64,000 nucleotides of DNA. Source: Microbacterium sp. SYP-A9085. GTDB lineage: Bacteria; Actinomycetota; Actinomycetes; Actinomycetales; Microbacteriaceae. The stretch covers positions 496,001-560,000 of the forward strand of contig NZ_WJII01000002.1 in the NCBI RefSeq assembly GCF_009649635.1, read 5' to 3'. The notes under the pieces were generated by a model, which did no database searches, was not told where the DNA came from, and saw only the letters and a program-made list of their open reading frames with translations. Shown piece after piece: positions 7,486-19,606 of this stretch. The translations under genes were made by a program, and so were the position numbers. How positions within the stretch are numbered: the first letter of the stretch is position 1; every line of letters begins with the position of its first letter.

Positions 7486-8895
7486 GTGGGTGAGGCACCA
7501 CAAGAACCCGGCATCGACGCGCCGGGCGACGTCGCGTACGCGTGGGCGCCCGCGCCCGCCCCGCGCCGCCGGCGGCGTCTGGGACTGTGGCTCGGCACGC
7601 CCGCCGCCGTCGTCCTCGTCGGCGTGATCGCCGCGTCCCTCATCCTGATAGCGCCGGGCACCGCCGTGGCCGGCGTCGCCGTGGGCGGCATGACGCCGGG
7701 GGCCGCGGCCGCCGCCATCCAGTCGCACCTGGACAAGACGACGATCCGGCTCACCGGCGCCGGCGTCGAGGCGACGCTCACCGGGGCCGACCTCGGGGCC
7801 AGGGTGGATGCCAAGGCCCTGGCGGACTCCGCGTTCCGGCAGCACCCGATGTGGAACCTCGCGGCGTGGTTCGCGGGCCGGCTGCAGGCGCCCGTCGCGC
7901 TCGACGAGGCCCGGGCCACAGCGGCGCTGCGTCGTGCCGCCCCCGGCCTGTACCAGGACGCGACGGATGCCGGGGTGCGCTTCGATGCCGGGTCGGGGAT
8001 GTACGCCGCGAGCCCCGCTGCGGACGGCACGAAGATCGACCTCGGCACCGTCACCACGGCCCTGCAGGACGCTTTCGCCGGCGGCGCACCCGTCTCGGTG
8101 GATGCCGTGAAGGTCCCGGCATCCCCCGCGGTGTCCACCGCGACCGCGGAGAGCACGGCCGCGTCCCTGAACACGCTGCTGGGCACCATCGGGTTCTACG
8201 TCGGCGAGGAGCGCGCCGTCCCCGTGGACCGCAAGGTCGCGGCATCCTGGCTCACCGTCACGCCCGCCGACGGGAAGCTCGTCGTCACCGCCGACACCGC
8301 CGCGATCCAGCGCGTCGTGGACACGCTCGCCGTCAAGGTCGACCGCAAGCCGCGCACCGGCGTCGAGGTGACCGACACCGCCGGCAAGCTGCTGGGCACG
8401 GCCACCGAGCCGCTGGACGGGCGGACCCTCGGCGACACATCCGGTGCGGCGGCGGCGTTCGCGGCGCAGCTGGCCGCCGGCGACGGGAAGTACCAGGTGC
8501 CGGTGACGCTCGCGAAGGCCACCACGACGACGGTGTCCCGCAGCGCGATCGTCGACCTCAGCGACCAGCGCGCCTACTTCTACGAGGACGGGAAGCTGTG
8601 GCGCAGCTACCTCGTGTCCACCGGAGCGGTCGGGCACGACACCCCGACGGGCTACTTCCGGGTGTTCGCGAAGGTGCGCATCCAGGACATGGGATGCTTC
8701 CCCGGGGCCGAGTACTGCACCAGGAACGTGCCCTGGGTCACCTACTTCGCGCCGGACGTGGGTTTCCACGGCACGTACTGGCACCGCAATTTCGGGCACG
8801 TGATGAGCCACGGCTGCGTGAACATGCCGATCGACGTCGCCAAGTACATCTACGACTGGGCGCCGTACGGCATGGAGGTCACCGTTCGCCGCTAG
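7486..8895 (+). CDS. L,D-transpeptidase (YkuD domain) with peptidoglycan-binding-like repeats
   Basis: 469 residues. A cytoplasmic Pro/Arg-rich N-terminus is followed by one membrane anchor (about residues 33-55), so the bulk is extracytoplasmic. Two YoaR/PG_binding_4-like segments (about 60-190 and 200-330) precede the YkuD catalytic domain, whose motif HGTYW...HVMSHGCVNM places the nucleophile at about Cys444. It makes 3-3 cross-links in peptidoglycan or attaches proteins to it. The GTG at 7486 has a strong purine-rich ribosome site (CAGGGGG) within 15 bases; the long upstream frame is antisense to the ROK gene. It converges on icd across a terminator hairpin. Confidence 0.9.
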   Translation: MGEAPQEPGIDAPGDVAYAWAPAPAPRRRRRLGLWLGTPAAVVLVGVIAASLILIAPGTAVAGVAVGGMTPGAAAAAIQSHLDKTTIRLTGAGVEATLTGADLGARVDAKALADSAFRQHPMWNLAAWFAGRLQAPVALDEARATAALRRAAPGLYQDATDAGVRFDAGSGMYAASPAADGTKIDLGTVTTALQDAFAGGAPVSVDAVKVPASPAVSTATAESTAASLNTLLGTIGFYVGEERAVPVDRKVAASWLTVTPADGKLVVTADTAAIQRVVDTLAVKVDRKPRTGVEVTDTAGKLLGTATEPLDGRTLGDTSGAAAAFAAQLAAGDGKYQVPVTLAKATTTTVSRSAIVDLSDQRAYFYEDGKLWRSYLVSTGAVGHDTPTGYFRVFAKVRIQDMGCFPGAEYCTRNVPWVTYFAPDVGFHGTYWHRNFGHVMSHGCVNMPIDVAKYIYDWAPYGMEVTVRR

Positions 8896-8924
8896 CCGGC
8901 TGACCGCGCGAGGCCGACGCCGAG

Positions 8925-8949
8925 GGGTGGATGCCGTCGGCAGCCACCC
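8925..8949. terminator. Bidirectional terminator hairpin between the L,D-transpeptidase and icd
   Basis: GGGTGG-A-TGCC / GGCA-G-CCACCC, a near-perfect stem with a 3-base loop, centred in the 61-bp convergent gap. The stem contains the GGATGCC heptamer typical of this genome. No T-run follows, so intrinsic strength is uncertain. Confidence 0.6.
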
Positions 8950-8956
8950 GCCGCTG

Positions 8957-11176
<2,220 letters not shown>

Positions 11177-11235
11177 CGCGGGCCTCTTCGTCTTGTCGCT
11201 CGAATGGGGTGTCTCCAGCTTATCGTGACCCCGGA

Positions 11236-11257
11236 GATATCTTGATATCGAGATATC
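11236..11257. promoter_or_regulatory. Palindromic operator upstream of icd
   Basis: A 22-bp near-perfect palindrome centred on GATATC at 11244-11249; its core TCTTGATATCGAGA matches TCTCGATGTCGAGA upstream of sucC at 28901-28914. A -10-like TAAGCT (minus strand, 11223-11218) puts the palindrome over the -35 region. Two TCA-cycle operons sharing the site suggests a common regulator, not identified here. Confidence 0.65.
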
Positions 11258-11330
11258 TCGAGGGGCGTGGACCGCGTCCGCGCGTGGCGGGGCCATGTGC
11301 CGGAACGGCAATTGCCGTTACCCTGGCGTT

Positions 11331-11783
11331 ATGAGCGAGCTACGACTGGTGGAACTGTCCGCGTCGACGATCGTGGCGGTGAACAACTTCTCGCTCAAGC
11401 CCGGCCAGGAGGAGTTCCTCTCCCCGGTCAGCTACGGCATCGCGGCCACCGTCGTGAACCCCCAGACCTCGTGGCAGCGGGTCGTCGTCGACGACGACGA
11501 GGTTGTGGGGTTCATCAGCGCGAACTTCGACCCGGACTTCCCGCAGGAGCACTTCCGGTCCGTGCTGTGGCGGATCAACGTGGACGCCGACGAGCAGGGG
11601 CGCGGTGTCGGCCGGTTCGCCGTGGACGGGCTGCTGGACGAGGCGCGCAAGCGCAACATGAGCCACGTGGACGTCATCTACGAGGCCGGCAGTGGCGGCC
11701 CGGAGAAGTTCTTCCAGCGCGTCGGGTTCGTCCCCGTGGGCGAGACCGAGTACGGCGAGGTCATCGCCGAGATCACGCTCTGA
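11331..11783 (+). CDS. GNAT-family N-acetyltransferase
   Basis: A 150-residue single-domain acetyltransferase. The acetyl-CoA pyrophosphate loop is visible as DEQGRGVGRFAVDGLL (about residues 85-100), followed by a strand and a KFFQRVGFVPVGETEYGE C-terminal motif. The substrate is unknown. TACCCT at 11319-11324 lies six bases before the ATG, so translation is probably leaderless. It is divergent from icd and convergent with the ABC exporter. Confidence 0.85.
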   Translation: MSELRLVELSASTIVAVNNFSLKPGQEEFLSPVSYGIAATVVNPQTSWQRVVVDDDEVVGFISANFDPDFPQEHFRSVLWRINVDADEQGRGVGRFAVDGLLDEARKRNMSHVDVIYEAGSGGPEKFFQRVGFVPVGETEYGEVIAEITL

Positions 11784-11786
11784 CCC

Positions 11787-11808
11787 GACACCCCGTCGCG
11801 GGGATGTC
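11787..11808. terminator. Hairpin between the acetyltransferase and ABC exporter genes
   Basis: GACACCCCG ... CGGGGATGTC forms a short stem with a small bulge in the 23-bp convergent gap and touches the ABC gene's stop. It is probably a shared terminator. Confidence 0.4.
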
Positions 11809-13618
11809 ACACGAGCGACTCGCGCCACGCGGCGTGCAGCTGCGCGAACCTGCCGGTGCCGGCGATCAGCGTCTCGGGGGCGTCGTCCTCGACGATGCGG
11901 CCGTGCTCCATCACCAGCACCCGGTCGGCGATCGCGACCGTCGACAGGCGGTGCGCGATGATGATCGCGGTGCGGTCGGCCAGCAGCGTCTGCAGCGCCT
12001 CCTGCACCTGCCGCTCGCCGGGCATGTCCAGTGACGCCGTCGCCTCGTCGAGGATCAGCACCGCCGGATTCGCCAGGAACGCGCGCGCGAACGAGATCAG
12101 CTGCCGCTGCCCGGCCGAGACGCGCCCGCCGCGCTTGTTGACGTCCGTGTCGTAGCCGTCCGGAAGCGCCGCGATGAAGGCATCCGCCCCGACGGCCCGC
12201 GCGGCGGCGCTGATCTCGTCCATCGTGGCATCCGGTTTGCCGAGGGCGATGTTGTCGGCGACGGTGCCGCTGAAAAGGTACGCCTCCTGCGTGACCATGA
12301 CGATGGCCCGGCGCAGGTCCTTCGGGTGGAGGTCGCGCAGGTCCACGCCGTCCAGCATCACCGCCCCGCTCGAGGGGTCGTAGAAGCGGGACACGAGCTT
12401 GGCGAGCGTGGACTTGCCGGCACCGGTGGTGCCGACCAGGGCCACAGTCTGCCCGGCCGGGATCTGCAGCGAGAAGTCGGGCAGGACCGTCTTGCCCGCG
12501 CCGTACGCGAACGAGACATCGTCGAATCGCACGGCGCCCTTCGCGTCCCACAGGTCCACCGGCTGCATCGGGTCGGGGACGCTCGGCTCCTCCTCCATCA
12601 CGCCGGAGACCTTCTCCAGCGCCGCGGTCGCGGACTGGTAGGAGTTCAAGAACATGGCCACCTCCTCCAGCGGGCTGAAGAAGTTGCGGATGTAGAGGAC
12701 CGCCGCCAGCAGCGTGCCGATCAGCAGCGTGCCGTCGACGACCCGGAACGCACCCCAGAGCAGCACGACCGCCATCGTGACGTTCGCGAGCAGGATCAGC
12801 GCGGGATCGAACACGCCGTACAGGTTCACCAGGCGCAGGTTCACCCGCCGGTACTCGGCGGAGATCTCGCCGAACTCGCCGTCGTTGCGCTTCTCCTTGC
12901 GGAATGCCTTCACCGCGCGGATGCCGGTCATCGTCTCGACGAACTGGACGATGAGCCGCGCCGAGACCACGCGCGACTCGCGGTAGCCCTTCTGCGACTG
13001 CCGGTAGAACCAGCGCATCAGCAGCGCGAGCGGGAGGCCCATGCAGATCAGGACCGCGCCGCTGCGCCAGTCCAGCAGGAACAGCGAGATCAGCGTGAAC
13101 ACGCCGAACAGGGCGCCGGAGACGAGCTGGTTCAGGCCTCCGTCCAGCAGCTCCCGGATCGCCTCGAGGTCGCTGGTCTGCCGCGAGATGATGCGGCCGG
13201 ACGTGTACGTCTCGTGGAACTCCAGGCTCAGCCGCTGCGTGTGCCGGAAGATCCGAGTGCGCAGGTCGAGCAGGATCGTCTGCGTGAGCTTCGCCGACAA
13301 CACGACGAACCAGCCCATCAGCAGCGCCCCGACGACCCCGACCACGAGGTACGCGATCGTGATGCCGAACGCCGGCATCCAGTCCGCCGCCGCAAGCGCA
13401 CGCGGCAGCGCGACGTTGATGCCGAACGCAATCAGTGCGGGGCCGATCACCTGCAGCGCGGTGGAGACGACGATGACCACCGCGGAGAGGACCACGAGCC
13501 CGCGCATCGGCGCGACCAGCGACCCGAGCAGGCGCAGCGAGCGCTGCCGGATCGCCCGGCTCTCCGCCTTCGTGTAGTCGTTGCGGTCCTCGCCTGCGGT
13601 TCCAGAGACAGTGCTCAC
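11807..13618 (-). CDS. ABC exporter half-transporter, consensus-ATP-site subunit
   Basis: 603 residues: six membrane helices (about residues 30-330) followed by a nucleotide-binding domain with Walker [10 protein letters not shown], a normal Q-loop glutamine ([10 protein letters not shown]), a degenerate signature VSAGQ and an intact Walker [10 protein letters not shown]. It is paired with the upstream partner in a 4-bp GTGA overlap. Together they form a heterodimeric exporter in which this subunit supplies the catalytic glutamate and its partner supplies the intact LSGGQ. Likely a multidrug or lipid exporter of the BmrCD/TM287-288 type; the substrate is not predictable from sequence. Confidence 0.9.
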   Translation of the reverse strand: MSTVSGTAGEDRNDYTKAESRAIRQRSLRLLGSLVAPMRGLVVLSAVVIVVSTALQVIGPALIAFGINVALPRALAAADWMPAFGITIAYLVVGVVGALLMGWFVVLSAKLTQTILLDLRTRIFRHTQRLSLEFHETYTSGRIISRQTSDLEAIRELLDGGLNQLVSGALFGVFTLISLFLLDWRSGAVLICMGLPLALLMRWFYRQSQKGYRESRVVSARLIVQFVETMTGIRAVKAFRKEKRNDGEFGEISAEYRRVNLRLVNLYGVFDPALILLANVTMAVVLLWGAFRVVDGTLLIGTLLAAVLYIRNFFSPLEEVAMFLNSYQSATAALEKVSGVMEEEPSVPDPMQPVDLWDAKGAVRFDDVSFAYGAGKTVLPDFSLQIPAGQTVALVGTTGAGKSTLAKLVSRFYDPSSGAVMLDGVDLRDLHPKDLRRAIVMVTQEAYLFSGTVADNIALGKPDATMDEISAAARAVGADAFIAALPDGYDTDVNKRGGRVSAGQRQLISFARAFLANPAVLILDEATASLDMPGERQVQEALQTLLADRTAIIIAHRLSTVAIADRVLVMEHGRIVEDDAPETLIAGTGRFAQLHAAWRESLV

Positions 13619-15429
13619 AGGTTCACCTCCGTCGTCCGCACGCGCTGATCCTCGTCCTGCAGGCTCGAGATCACGTAGCGGTAGTGCTCGCTGGAATGCA
13701 GGAGCTCGGTGTGCGTGCCGACGGCCGTGATCCGGCCGTCCTCGAGCAGCGCGACCCGGTCGGCCAGAGCCACGGTGGACGAGCGGTGCGCGACGATCAG
13801 GGCCGTGGTGGCGGCCAGGACCCGCCGCAGCGCCGCCTCGACGAGCGCCTCGGTGTCGACATCCAGCGCCGACAGCGGGTCGTCCAGCACCATCACCGTC
13901 GGCGCCGCCGCGACCGCGCGGGCCAGGGCGAGCCGCTGGCGCTGCCCGCCGGACAGGCTGAGCCCCTCCTCCCCGACGGTGGTGTCGACGCCCTCGGGCA
14001 GCTCATACGCGAACTGCGCCTGTGCGGTCTGCAGGGCTTCATCGAGCACGGCCTGCGCCTGCGGACTGTGGATGTCGAGGTCGTCGCGGCCCAGGAGCAC
14101 GTTCTCGCGCACGGTGGCCGAGAACAGCGTGGCATCCTCGAACGCCATTGCGATGTGCCGACGCAGTTCGGTGAGCGTGAGGTCGCGCACGTCGACGCCG
14201 TCCAGCTCGACGCGGCCGCCCGTGACGTCGTAGAGGCGGGCGGGCAGCGTCGTCAGCGTCGTCTTTCCGGAGCCGGTGAGCCCGACCAGGGCCATCGTCT
14301 CGCCGGGACGCAGCACGAGGTCGATCCCGTCGAGCAGATCCCGCTCCCCTGCGCGGGCATCCTGATACCGGAACCGCACGCCGCGGAACGCGAGCTCGCC
14401 GCGAGGCTGGCCGATGGTGGCGGGATGCTCGGGGTCGGCGATAGTGTCCTGCTCGTCGAACACTTCGAAGATCCGGTCGGTGGCGGTGCGCGCATCCATC
14501 AGGAACGAGAACAGGAACCCGAGCGAGTCCAGCGGCCACCGCAGCGCCGTCGCCATCGCGAAGAACGCGAACAGCTCGCCGACCGTGAGCTGGCCCAGCG
14601 TGGCCAGCCAGATGCCGAGCAGCAGGCAGACGCCGAACGCGAGCATCGGCACGGACTCGAGCCAGAACCACAGCAGGCCGACCTCCCGCGCCTTGCGCAT
14701 CTCGATGCCGCGCAGGCTGTCGGCCTGCCGGGTGAACTTCGCCAGCGCGTGCTTGCCCCGGCCGAACGCCTTCAGGACCCGGATGCCGTGCACGCTCTCC
14801 TCGACGGAGGTCGCGAGGTCGCCGGCGCGGTCCTGGCTCTGCCGGGTGAGCGTGCCGTAGCGCTGCTCGAACCGGTAGCCGAAGAACCACAGCGGGACCG
14901 AGATGACGATGAACGCGGTCCCCAGCGCCCAGTGCCAGCGGAACAGCAGCAGGGTGCCGATCACCACGGTGAGCAGGTTGACGACCAGCATGATCACGCC
15001 GAACACGAGCCAACGGCGGACGAGGCTGATGTCCTGCATCATGCGGCTGAGCAGCTGACCCGACTGCCAGCGGTCGTGGAACGCGACGGGCAGCCGCTGC
15101 AGCCGCTGGTAGAACTCCTGCCGGATCTCGTACTCGACCTTCGTGGCGGGGCCGAGCACGAACGCGCGGCGCAGGAACACGAACAGCGCCTCGAGCGCGC
15201 CCAGCAGGAGCACGCCGGCGCACGCCCAGACGATGAGCGGGATGTGGCCGTCGGCGATCGGGCCGTCCACGGCGCCCTGGAGCACGATCGGGATGATCAG
15301 CGTCATGATCGTGGCGGCCAGGGCTGTCAGCATCCCGCCGACAAGGCGTGGCATGACCGGCCTGACGAAGGGGATGAGGCGCGCGAGCGCGCGCGGCGTG
15401 GACAGTCGCTGCGAAGACGTGGAAGTCAT
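13615..15429 (-). CDS. ABC exporter half-transporter, degenerate-ATP-site subunit
   Basis: 604 residues: six membrane helices (about 30-320) plus an ATPase domain with Walker A GLTGSGKT and canonical LSGGQRQR. The Q-loop glutamine is replaced by Glu (AFEDATLFS) and the Walker B glutamate by Asp ([10 protein letters not shown]). These are hallmarks of the non-catalytic half of an asymmetric heterodimer. The ATG at 15429 has an AAGGA ribosome site; an extension to 15477 lacks one. First structural gene of the operon, preceded by a short leader ORF and hairpin that suggest translation-linked regulation. Confidence 0.9.
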   Translation of the reverse strand: MTSTSSQRLSTPRALARLIPFVRPVMPRLVGGMLTALAATIMTLIIPIVLQGAVDGPIADGHIPLIVWACAGVLLLGALEALFVFLRRAFVLGPATKVEYEIRQEFYQRLQRLPVAFHDRWQSGQLLSRMMQDISLVRRWLVFGVIMLVVNLLTVVIGTLLLFRWHWALGTAFIVISVPLWFFGYRFEQRYGTLTRQSQDRAGDLATSVEESVHGIRVLKAFGRGKHALAKFTRQADSLRGIEMRKAREVGLLWFWLESVPMLAFGVCLLLGIWLATLGQLTVGELFAFFAMATALRWPLDSLGFLFSFLMDARTATDRIFEVFDEQDTIADPEHPATIGQPRGELAFRGVRFRYQDARAGERDLLDGIDLVLRPGETMALVGLTGSGKTTLTTLPARLYDVTGGRVELDGVDVRDLTLTELRRHIAMAFEDATLFSATVRENVLLGRDDLDIHSPQAQAVLDEALQTAQAQFAYELPEGVDTTVGEEGLSLSGGQRQRLALARAVAAAPTVMVLDDPLSALDVDTEALVEAALRRVLAATTALIVAHRSSTVALADRVALLEDGRITAVGTHTELLHSSEHYRYVISSLQDEDQRVRTTEVNL

Positions 15430-15546
15430 GATCCTTGGAAGGGGTGGATGGCAGACGGATGTGACCCGGAGGGGCACCGGAGCGGCGACCGATACGGCCG
15501 CGGGATGTCGGTCAGTCGTGCCGACGACGAGGCGGTGGCGGAGCGG

Positions 15547-15621
15547 CTATCCCTCGGCGAGCGGCCCGGCGACGATCGGACGGAAGACGACCGGCCCTGC
15601 AGCACTGACGGCCTGATACAT
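15547..15621 (-). CDS. 24-codon leader peptide of the ABC exporter operon
   Basis: ATG at 15621, stop TAG at 15549-15547. A very strong ribosome site GAGGAGGA (15633-15626) sits five bases upstream, better than that of most genes in the window, so translation is credible. The peptide starts Met-Tyr-Gln, is hydrophobic (PVVFRPIVAGPL) and ends Glu-Gly. It lies 117 bp before the exporter start on the same transcript. By analogy with leader ORFs of heterodimeric drug exporters such as Bacillus bmrB-bmrCD, ribosome stalling here may control the exporter; that is inference. Confidence 0.6.
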   Translation of the reverse strand: MYQAVSAAGPVVFRPIVAGPLAEG

Positions 15622-15647
15622 GGCTTCCTCCTCGGATCGACGTGGCG

Positions 15648-15672
15648 CTGTCGCGGGCACCGCTCGCGACAG
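15648..15672 (-). promoter_or_regulatory. 5'-UTR hairpin of the ABC exporter mRNA
   Basis: CTGTCGCG ... CGCGACAG, perfect 8-bp arms and a 9-base loop, placed between the predicted transcription start (about 15672) and the leader-peptide ribosome site. It may protect the 5' end or act in attenuation. Confidence 0.5.
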
Positions 15673-15678
15673 CCCTCC

Positions 15679-15708
15679 AGCCTATGCCCGCGCTTCCTCC
15701 GCGCGCAA
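15679..15708 (-). promoter_or_regulatory. Predicted promoter of the ABC exporter operon
   Basis: On the minus strand, TTGCGC (15708-15703), an 18-bp spacer and TAGGCT (15684-15679). This is a reasonable sigma-A-type match; the start site would fall about 50 bases before the leader ORF. Confidence 0.45.
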
Positions 15709-15721
15709 CACACCCCCCTGT

Positions 15722-15978
15722 CGCGAGGCATCCCCCAAATCCGCGAGGCATCCCCCAAATCCGCGAGGCATCCTCAAGTCCGCGAGGCATCCCTCAAGTC
15801 CGCGAGGCATCCCCCAAATCCGCGAGGCATCCCCCAACTCCGCGAGGCATCCCCCAAATTCGCGAGGCATCCCTGCGAAGTTCGGGGCTGCCTCGGCAAG
15901 TTCGGGGATGCCTCGCGAAGTTCGGGGCTGCCTCGCGCAGTTCGGGGCTGCCTCGCGAAGTTCGGGGCTGCCTCGCGG
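15722..15978. repeat. Inverted array of 20-bp repeats, locus 1 (3' of ogt)
   Basis: Eight head-to-tail units of the type CGCGAGGCATCCCCCAAATC start at 15722, 15742, 15762, 15781, 15801, 15821, 15841 and 15861. Five inverted units (TTCGGGGCTGCCTCGCGAAG type) follow, with TGCCTCG at 15889, 15909, 15929, 15949 and 15969. The two halves are complementary and can form a long hairpin. The array ends 17 bp from the ogt stop codon. There are no spacers, so it is not CRISPR. Related arrays are at 29711 and 53813. Confidence 0.9.
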
Positions 15979-15994
15979 GACGGGGGGCGAGGCG

Positions 15995-16489
15995 TCAGGC
16001 GGCGGACTCGCGGGTCAGCAGGCTCCGCTTGACGTCGACGCCCCAGGCGAAGCCGCCCATCGAGCCGTCGCCGCGCAGCACACGATGGCATGGCACGAAC
16101 AGCGCCGGCGCGTTCCGGGCGCAGATGGACGCGACCGCGCGCACGGCCGACGGCCGGCCGAGCGCCGCCGCGAACTCCGTGTACGACAGCGGCGCGCCGG
16201 GGGTGATGGCGCGCAGCGCGCGCCATCCGGTCTCCTGCATGGATGTCCCGAGCTGCCGCACCGCGACCGTGCCCACGGCCGCGACGTCGCCGCGGTAGTA
16301 CGCGTCCACGGCCTCCGCCGCCTCGGTCCGCCCGGCGACGACATCCGTCGGCCGCAGCCGCGGGTGGATCCGGGCGACGGCGACCTCAAGATCTCCGGTC
16401 CAGCCGGACGCCAGCACACTCCCACCCTCGTCGGCGACGATAGTGAACGGCCCGTCGGGGGTGTCGATGGTCTGCCATGTGCTGCTCAT
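15995..16489 (-). CDS. ogt: Methylated-DNA--protein-cysteine methyltransferase
   Basis: A 164-residue suicide repair protein that transfers the methyl group from O6-methylguanine to its own cysteine. The active site is LFVPCHRVL (about Cys134); the DNA-reading helix is [19 protein letters not shown] (about 102-120) and the C-terminal GGFAWG is family-typical. The ATG at 16489 overlaps the stop of the upstream ada-alkA gene (ATGA), so the two are translationally coupled in an alkylation-repair operon. The 20-bp repeat array follows directly after the stop and may act as its 3' end. Confidence 0.95.
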   Translation of the reverse strand: MSSTWQTIDTPDGPFTIVADEGGSVLASGWTGDLEVAVARIHPRLRPTDVVAGRTEAAEAVDAYYRGDVAAVGTVAVRQLGTSMQETGWRALRAITPGAPLSYTEFAAALGRPSAVRAVASICARNAPALFVPCHRVLRGDGSMGGFAWGVDVKRSLLTRESAA

Positions 16490-18009
16490 GAGGTGCTCTT
16501 CCTGGTCGAGGTGGTCGAGGTGGCCGAGAGGCTGGGGGTGATCGCGGTGACCGGAGGGGCCTGGACGGATGCCGTGCGCCAGAAGTGCGCGGTCAGGTAG
16601 CTGCGCCACGGGGCGGCGCGGGCCGCCCACTCCACCAGCGGCTTCGGGTCGGCGGGCAGGCCGAGGCGAGCGGCGCCCGCCCGCGCCGCGAGATCCCCGG
16701 GCAGGAACACGTCCGGGTCGCCGGTGATCCGCATCCGCACGTAGTCGGCGGTCCACGGCCCGATGCCCGGCAGCGCGAGCAGCGCGGCCCGCTGCCGCCC
16801 CGGGTCGTCCCCGGGGCCCAGCTCGAGCCGTCCCTCGGCGACGGCCGCCGCGGCGCCGGTGATGGCGCGGATGCGGGCACCCGGCCCGCGCAGCACCTCG
16901 GCGCCGCGCTCGGCGATCGCGGTCATGGTGGGAAACAGGATGCCGCCGTCGGCGAGCCGCTCCCCCAGGGCCGCGGTCAGCCGGCCGAGTGCGGTGCGAG
17001 CAGCGGCGACCGAGATCTGCTGCCCGATCATGGCGCGCACGAGCATCTCGTCCGGGTCGACCGCGCCCGGGACGCGGATGCCGGGCACCGCCATCACCGC
17101 GGGCACGAGCTCGGGATGCCGCGACAGGGCGGCGTCGACGGCGGCGGGGTCGGCGTCAAGATCGAAAAGCCGGCGGGCACGCGCGAGCAGCGCGGGCAGG
17201 TCGGACAGGTGCGCGAGCTGCGCGTCCAGGCGGAGCGTGCCGTCCTCGGCGTGGATGCGCATCCGAGCCGGTCCGTGCGGCAGCGCGAGCGTACGCGCGT
17301 ACGACGCGGCATCCGCCTGCTCCATGCCGTCCACGGCACGCGCGCTCATCCAGCCGAACAGCCCGGCGAGGTCGATCGGCGCGCGGTGCGCGAGGATTAG
17401 CCGGATGCCGCCGCCGGCCGCGTCGCCGGACGGCACCGTGTGCCGCCGAGCGCGCAGCTGCAGCGGCGTCATCGCGAACACTTCGCGGATCGTGTCGTTG
17501 AACTGGCGGATGCTGGCGAACCCGGATGAGAACGCCACGTCCGCCGCGGGCAGCGCCGTGCCGACCAGCAGCATCCGGGCCGTGTGCGCACGGTGCGCAC
17601 GGGCGAGCGCGACGGGCCCTGCGCCGAGCTCGGTCGTGAGGATGCGGTTCAGCTGCCGTGCGGAGTACCCGAGCCGGCGGGCGAGCCCGGGCACGCCCTC
17701 GCGCTCGATGACGCCGTCCTGGATCAGGCGCATGGCCCGGCCCGCGGCATCCGTGCGCAGGTTCCACTCCGGCGAGCCGGGCGCGGCGTCCGGCAGGCAC
17801 CGTTTGCACGCGCGGTAGCCGGCCTCGTGGGCCGCGGCCGCGGTCGGGTAGAACGTGACATTCGAGGGCTTGGGGGTGCGCGCCGGGCAGCTCGGGCGGC
17901 AGTAGATGCCGGTCGAGCGGACGGCCGTGATGAACTGCCCGTCGAACCGCGCATCCCGCGCGTCGATCGCGCGGTAGCGCTCGTCGAAGGTCATCGTCGC
18001 CAGGCTCAT
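16486..18009 (-). CDS. Ada-type regulator fused to AlkA-type 3-methyladenine DNA glycosylase
   Basis: A 507-residue fusion. The N-terminal Ada domain (about 1-85) carries the zinc/methyl-acceptor cysteines C37, C41, C68 and C71 (YCRPSC ... CKRC). An AraC-type helix-turn-helix follows (about 90-195; [29 protein letters not shown]). The C-terminal AlkA part has [28 protein letters not shown] and the helix-hairpin-helix aspartate in [11 protein letters not shown]. It senses methyl phosphotriesters, activates repair genes and excises alkylated bases. CAGGCT at 18021-18016 lies six bases before the ATG, suggesting a leaderless start. The last ~20 residues are Ser/Thr-rich and unusual. Confidence 0.93.
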   Translation of the reverse strand: MSLATMTFDERYRAIDARDARFDGQFITAVRSTGIYCRPSCPARTPKPSNVTFYPTAAAAHEAGYRACKRCLPDAAPGSPEWNLRTDAAGRAMRLIQDGVIEREGVPGLARRLGYSARQLNRILTTELGAGPVALARAHRAHTARMLLVGTALPAADVAFSSGFASIRQFNDTIREVFAMTPLQLRARRHTVPSGDAAGGGIRLILAHRAPIDLAGLFGWMSARAVDGMEQADAASYARTLALPHGPARMRIHAEDGTLRLDAQLAHLSDLPALLARARRLFDLDADPAAVDAALSRHPELVPAVMAVPGIRVPGAVDPDEMLVRAMIGQQISVAAARTALGRLTAALGERLADGGILFPTMTAIAERGAEVLRGPGARIRAITGAAAAVAEGRLELGPGDDPGRQRAALLALPGIGPWTADYVRMRITGDPDVFLPGDLAARAGAARLGLPADPKPLVEWAARAAPWRSYLTAHFWRTASVQAPPVTAITPSLSATSTTSTRKSTS

Positions 18010-18137
18010 GCCCCTAGCCTGACACGCCCCGACGACAACGGCTCGCGGAAATCGGACATGGCCGTGGCGGCCGCAGGCGGCGTGAGGCGGCACGGCGGCA
18101 CGTGGCGGCGGACACTGCACCGGCCTACCGTGAGGTG

Positions 18138-19553
18138 ATGCAGACATACGACCTCATCGTGATCGGCGCCGGACCCGTCGGGGAGAACGTCGCGGATCGC
18201 GCGGCGCAGGGCGGCCTGGCGGTCGTTGTGGTGGAAAGCGAGCTCGTCGGCGGGGAGTGCTCGTACTGGGCGTGCATCCCGTCGAAGGCGCTGTTGCGCG
18301 CGCCGGCGGCGATCCGCTCAGCCCAGGACGTCGATGGTGCACGCCAGGCGGTGACCGGCCCGGTCGATGCGGCAGGCGTCTTCCGCCGTCGCGACCGCCT
18401 CACGCACGACTGGGCCGACGACGGCGACGTGGAGTGGCTGCGCAGCGCCGGCATCGACCTCGTACGGGGGCACGGGCGCCTCACCGGAATCCGCGAGGTG
18501 ACCGTCACCCCGACTGCCGGCGCGGCCGTGACACTGCGGGCGCGCCACGCGGTGGCGGTGTGCACCGGGACGACCGCGTCGATCCCCGACATCCCCGGAC
18601 TGCGCGATGCCCAGCCGTGGACCAGCCGCGAGGCCACGTCGGCACGGGCGGTGCCCGATGCGCTGGCTGTCATCGGGGGCGGCACCGTCGCATGCGAGAT
18701 GGCGACCGCGTATGCCGCGCTCGGCAGCCGGGTGACCATGGTCGTCCGCTCGAGCCTGCTCGGGCGCGCGGAGCCGTTCGCGCGGGATGCCGTCCGCGAC
18801 GGTCTGGTGCGGGCGGGCGTGCAGATCCGCTCCGGCGAGGCGATCGACGTCCAGCGCCGACCCGACGGCTCGGTCGTGCTCGCGCTCGACGACGGCGACA
18901 GCGTGCACGCGAGCGAAGTGCTCGTCGCGACCGGGCGCGCACCGCGCACGGAGGATGTCGGACTTCAGGCCGTCGGCCTGCCGACCGGATGGCTGCACGT
19001 GGACGACACGATGCTCGTGAACGGGACCACCTGGCTGTACGGCGTCGGCGACGTGAACCACCGCGCCCTGCTCACGCACGAGGGCAAGTATCAGGCGCGC
19101 GCCGCGGGAGATGTGATCGCCGCACGGGCGGCAGGTGCGATGGTGGATGACGCACCATGGGGCCGGCACGTCGCGACGGCCGATCACGCGGCCGTGCCGG
19201 AGGTGACGTTCACCGATCCCGAGGTCGCCTCGGTCGGGCTCACAGCCGCAGCCGCCGAGGCGGCCGGGCATGATGTCCGTGTCGTCGACATCGACCTCGC
19301 TGGCATCTCAGGCTCGGCCACGCACGCCGACAACTACACCGGTCGGGCCAGGGCGGTCATCGACCGCGGTCGCGGCGTGCTGTTGGGTGCCACGTTCGTC
19401 GGACGGGATGTCGCGGAGATGCTGCAGGCCGCGACGATCGCCGTGGTCGGGGAGGTGCCGCTGAAGCGCCTGTGGCATGCGGTGCCGGCGTTCCCCACGA
19501 TCGGCGAGGTGTGGCTGCGCTGGCTCGAGGCGTACGGCCGCGACAGCGCCTGA
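18138..19553 (+). CDS. Pyridine nucleotide-disulfide oxidoreductase family flavoprotein
   Basis: 471 residues with the dihydrolipoamide dehydrogenase fold: FAD loop [13 protein letters not shown], redox disulfide C41-x4-C46 in [16 protein letters not shown](P) loop [20 protein letters not shown] and a C-terminal dimerisation domain. It differs from true lipoamide dehydrogenase in the SYWA between the cysteines and in having Phe (AFPTIGE, about residue 452) where the catalytic His of the HPT motif normally sits. It probably reduces something other than lipoamide; the substrate is unknown. The ATG has a GAGGTG ribosome site. Divergent from ada-alkA, convergent with purH. Confidence 0.85.
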   Translation: MQTYDLIVIGAGPVGENVADRAAQGGLAVVVVESELVGGECSYWACIPSKALLRAPAAIRSAQDVDGARQAVTGPVDAAGVFRRRDRLTHDWADDGDVEWLRSAGIDLVRGHGRLTGIREVTVTPTAGAAVTLRARHAVAVCTGTTASIPDIPGLRDAQPWTSREATSARAVPDALAVIGGGTVACEMATAYAALGSRVTMVVRSSLLGRAEPFARDAVRDGLVRAGVQIRSGEAIDVQRRPDGSVVLALDDGDSVHASEVLVATGRAPRTEDVGLQAVGLPTGWLHVDDTMLVNGTTWLYGVGDVNHRALLTHEGKYQARAAGDVIAARAAGAMVDDAPWGRHVATADHAAVPEVTFTDPEVASVGLTAAAAEAAGHDVRVVDIDLAGISGSATHADNYTGRARAVIDRGRGVLLGATFVGRDVAEMLQAATIAVVGEVPLKRLWHAVPAFPTIGEVWLRWLEAYGRDSA

Positions 19554-19606
19554 GCGGTGCCCGGTCCGGTGCGGACGGACGCCCGGGGCGCCGCCGGCAT
19601 CCCGGA

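Noticed and set aside
15722..15978. CRISPR array
   Set aside because: Units are contiguous 20-mers with no unique spacers, and the second half is inverted; no cas genes nearby.
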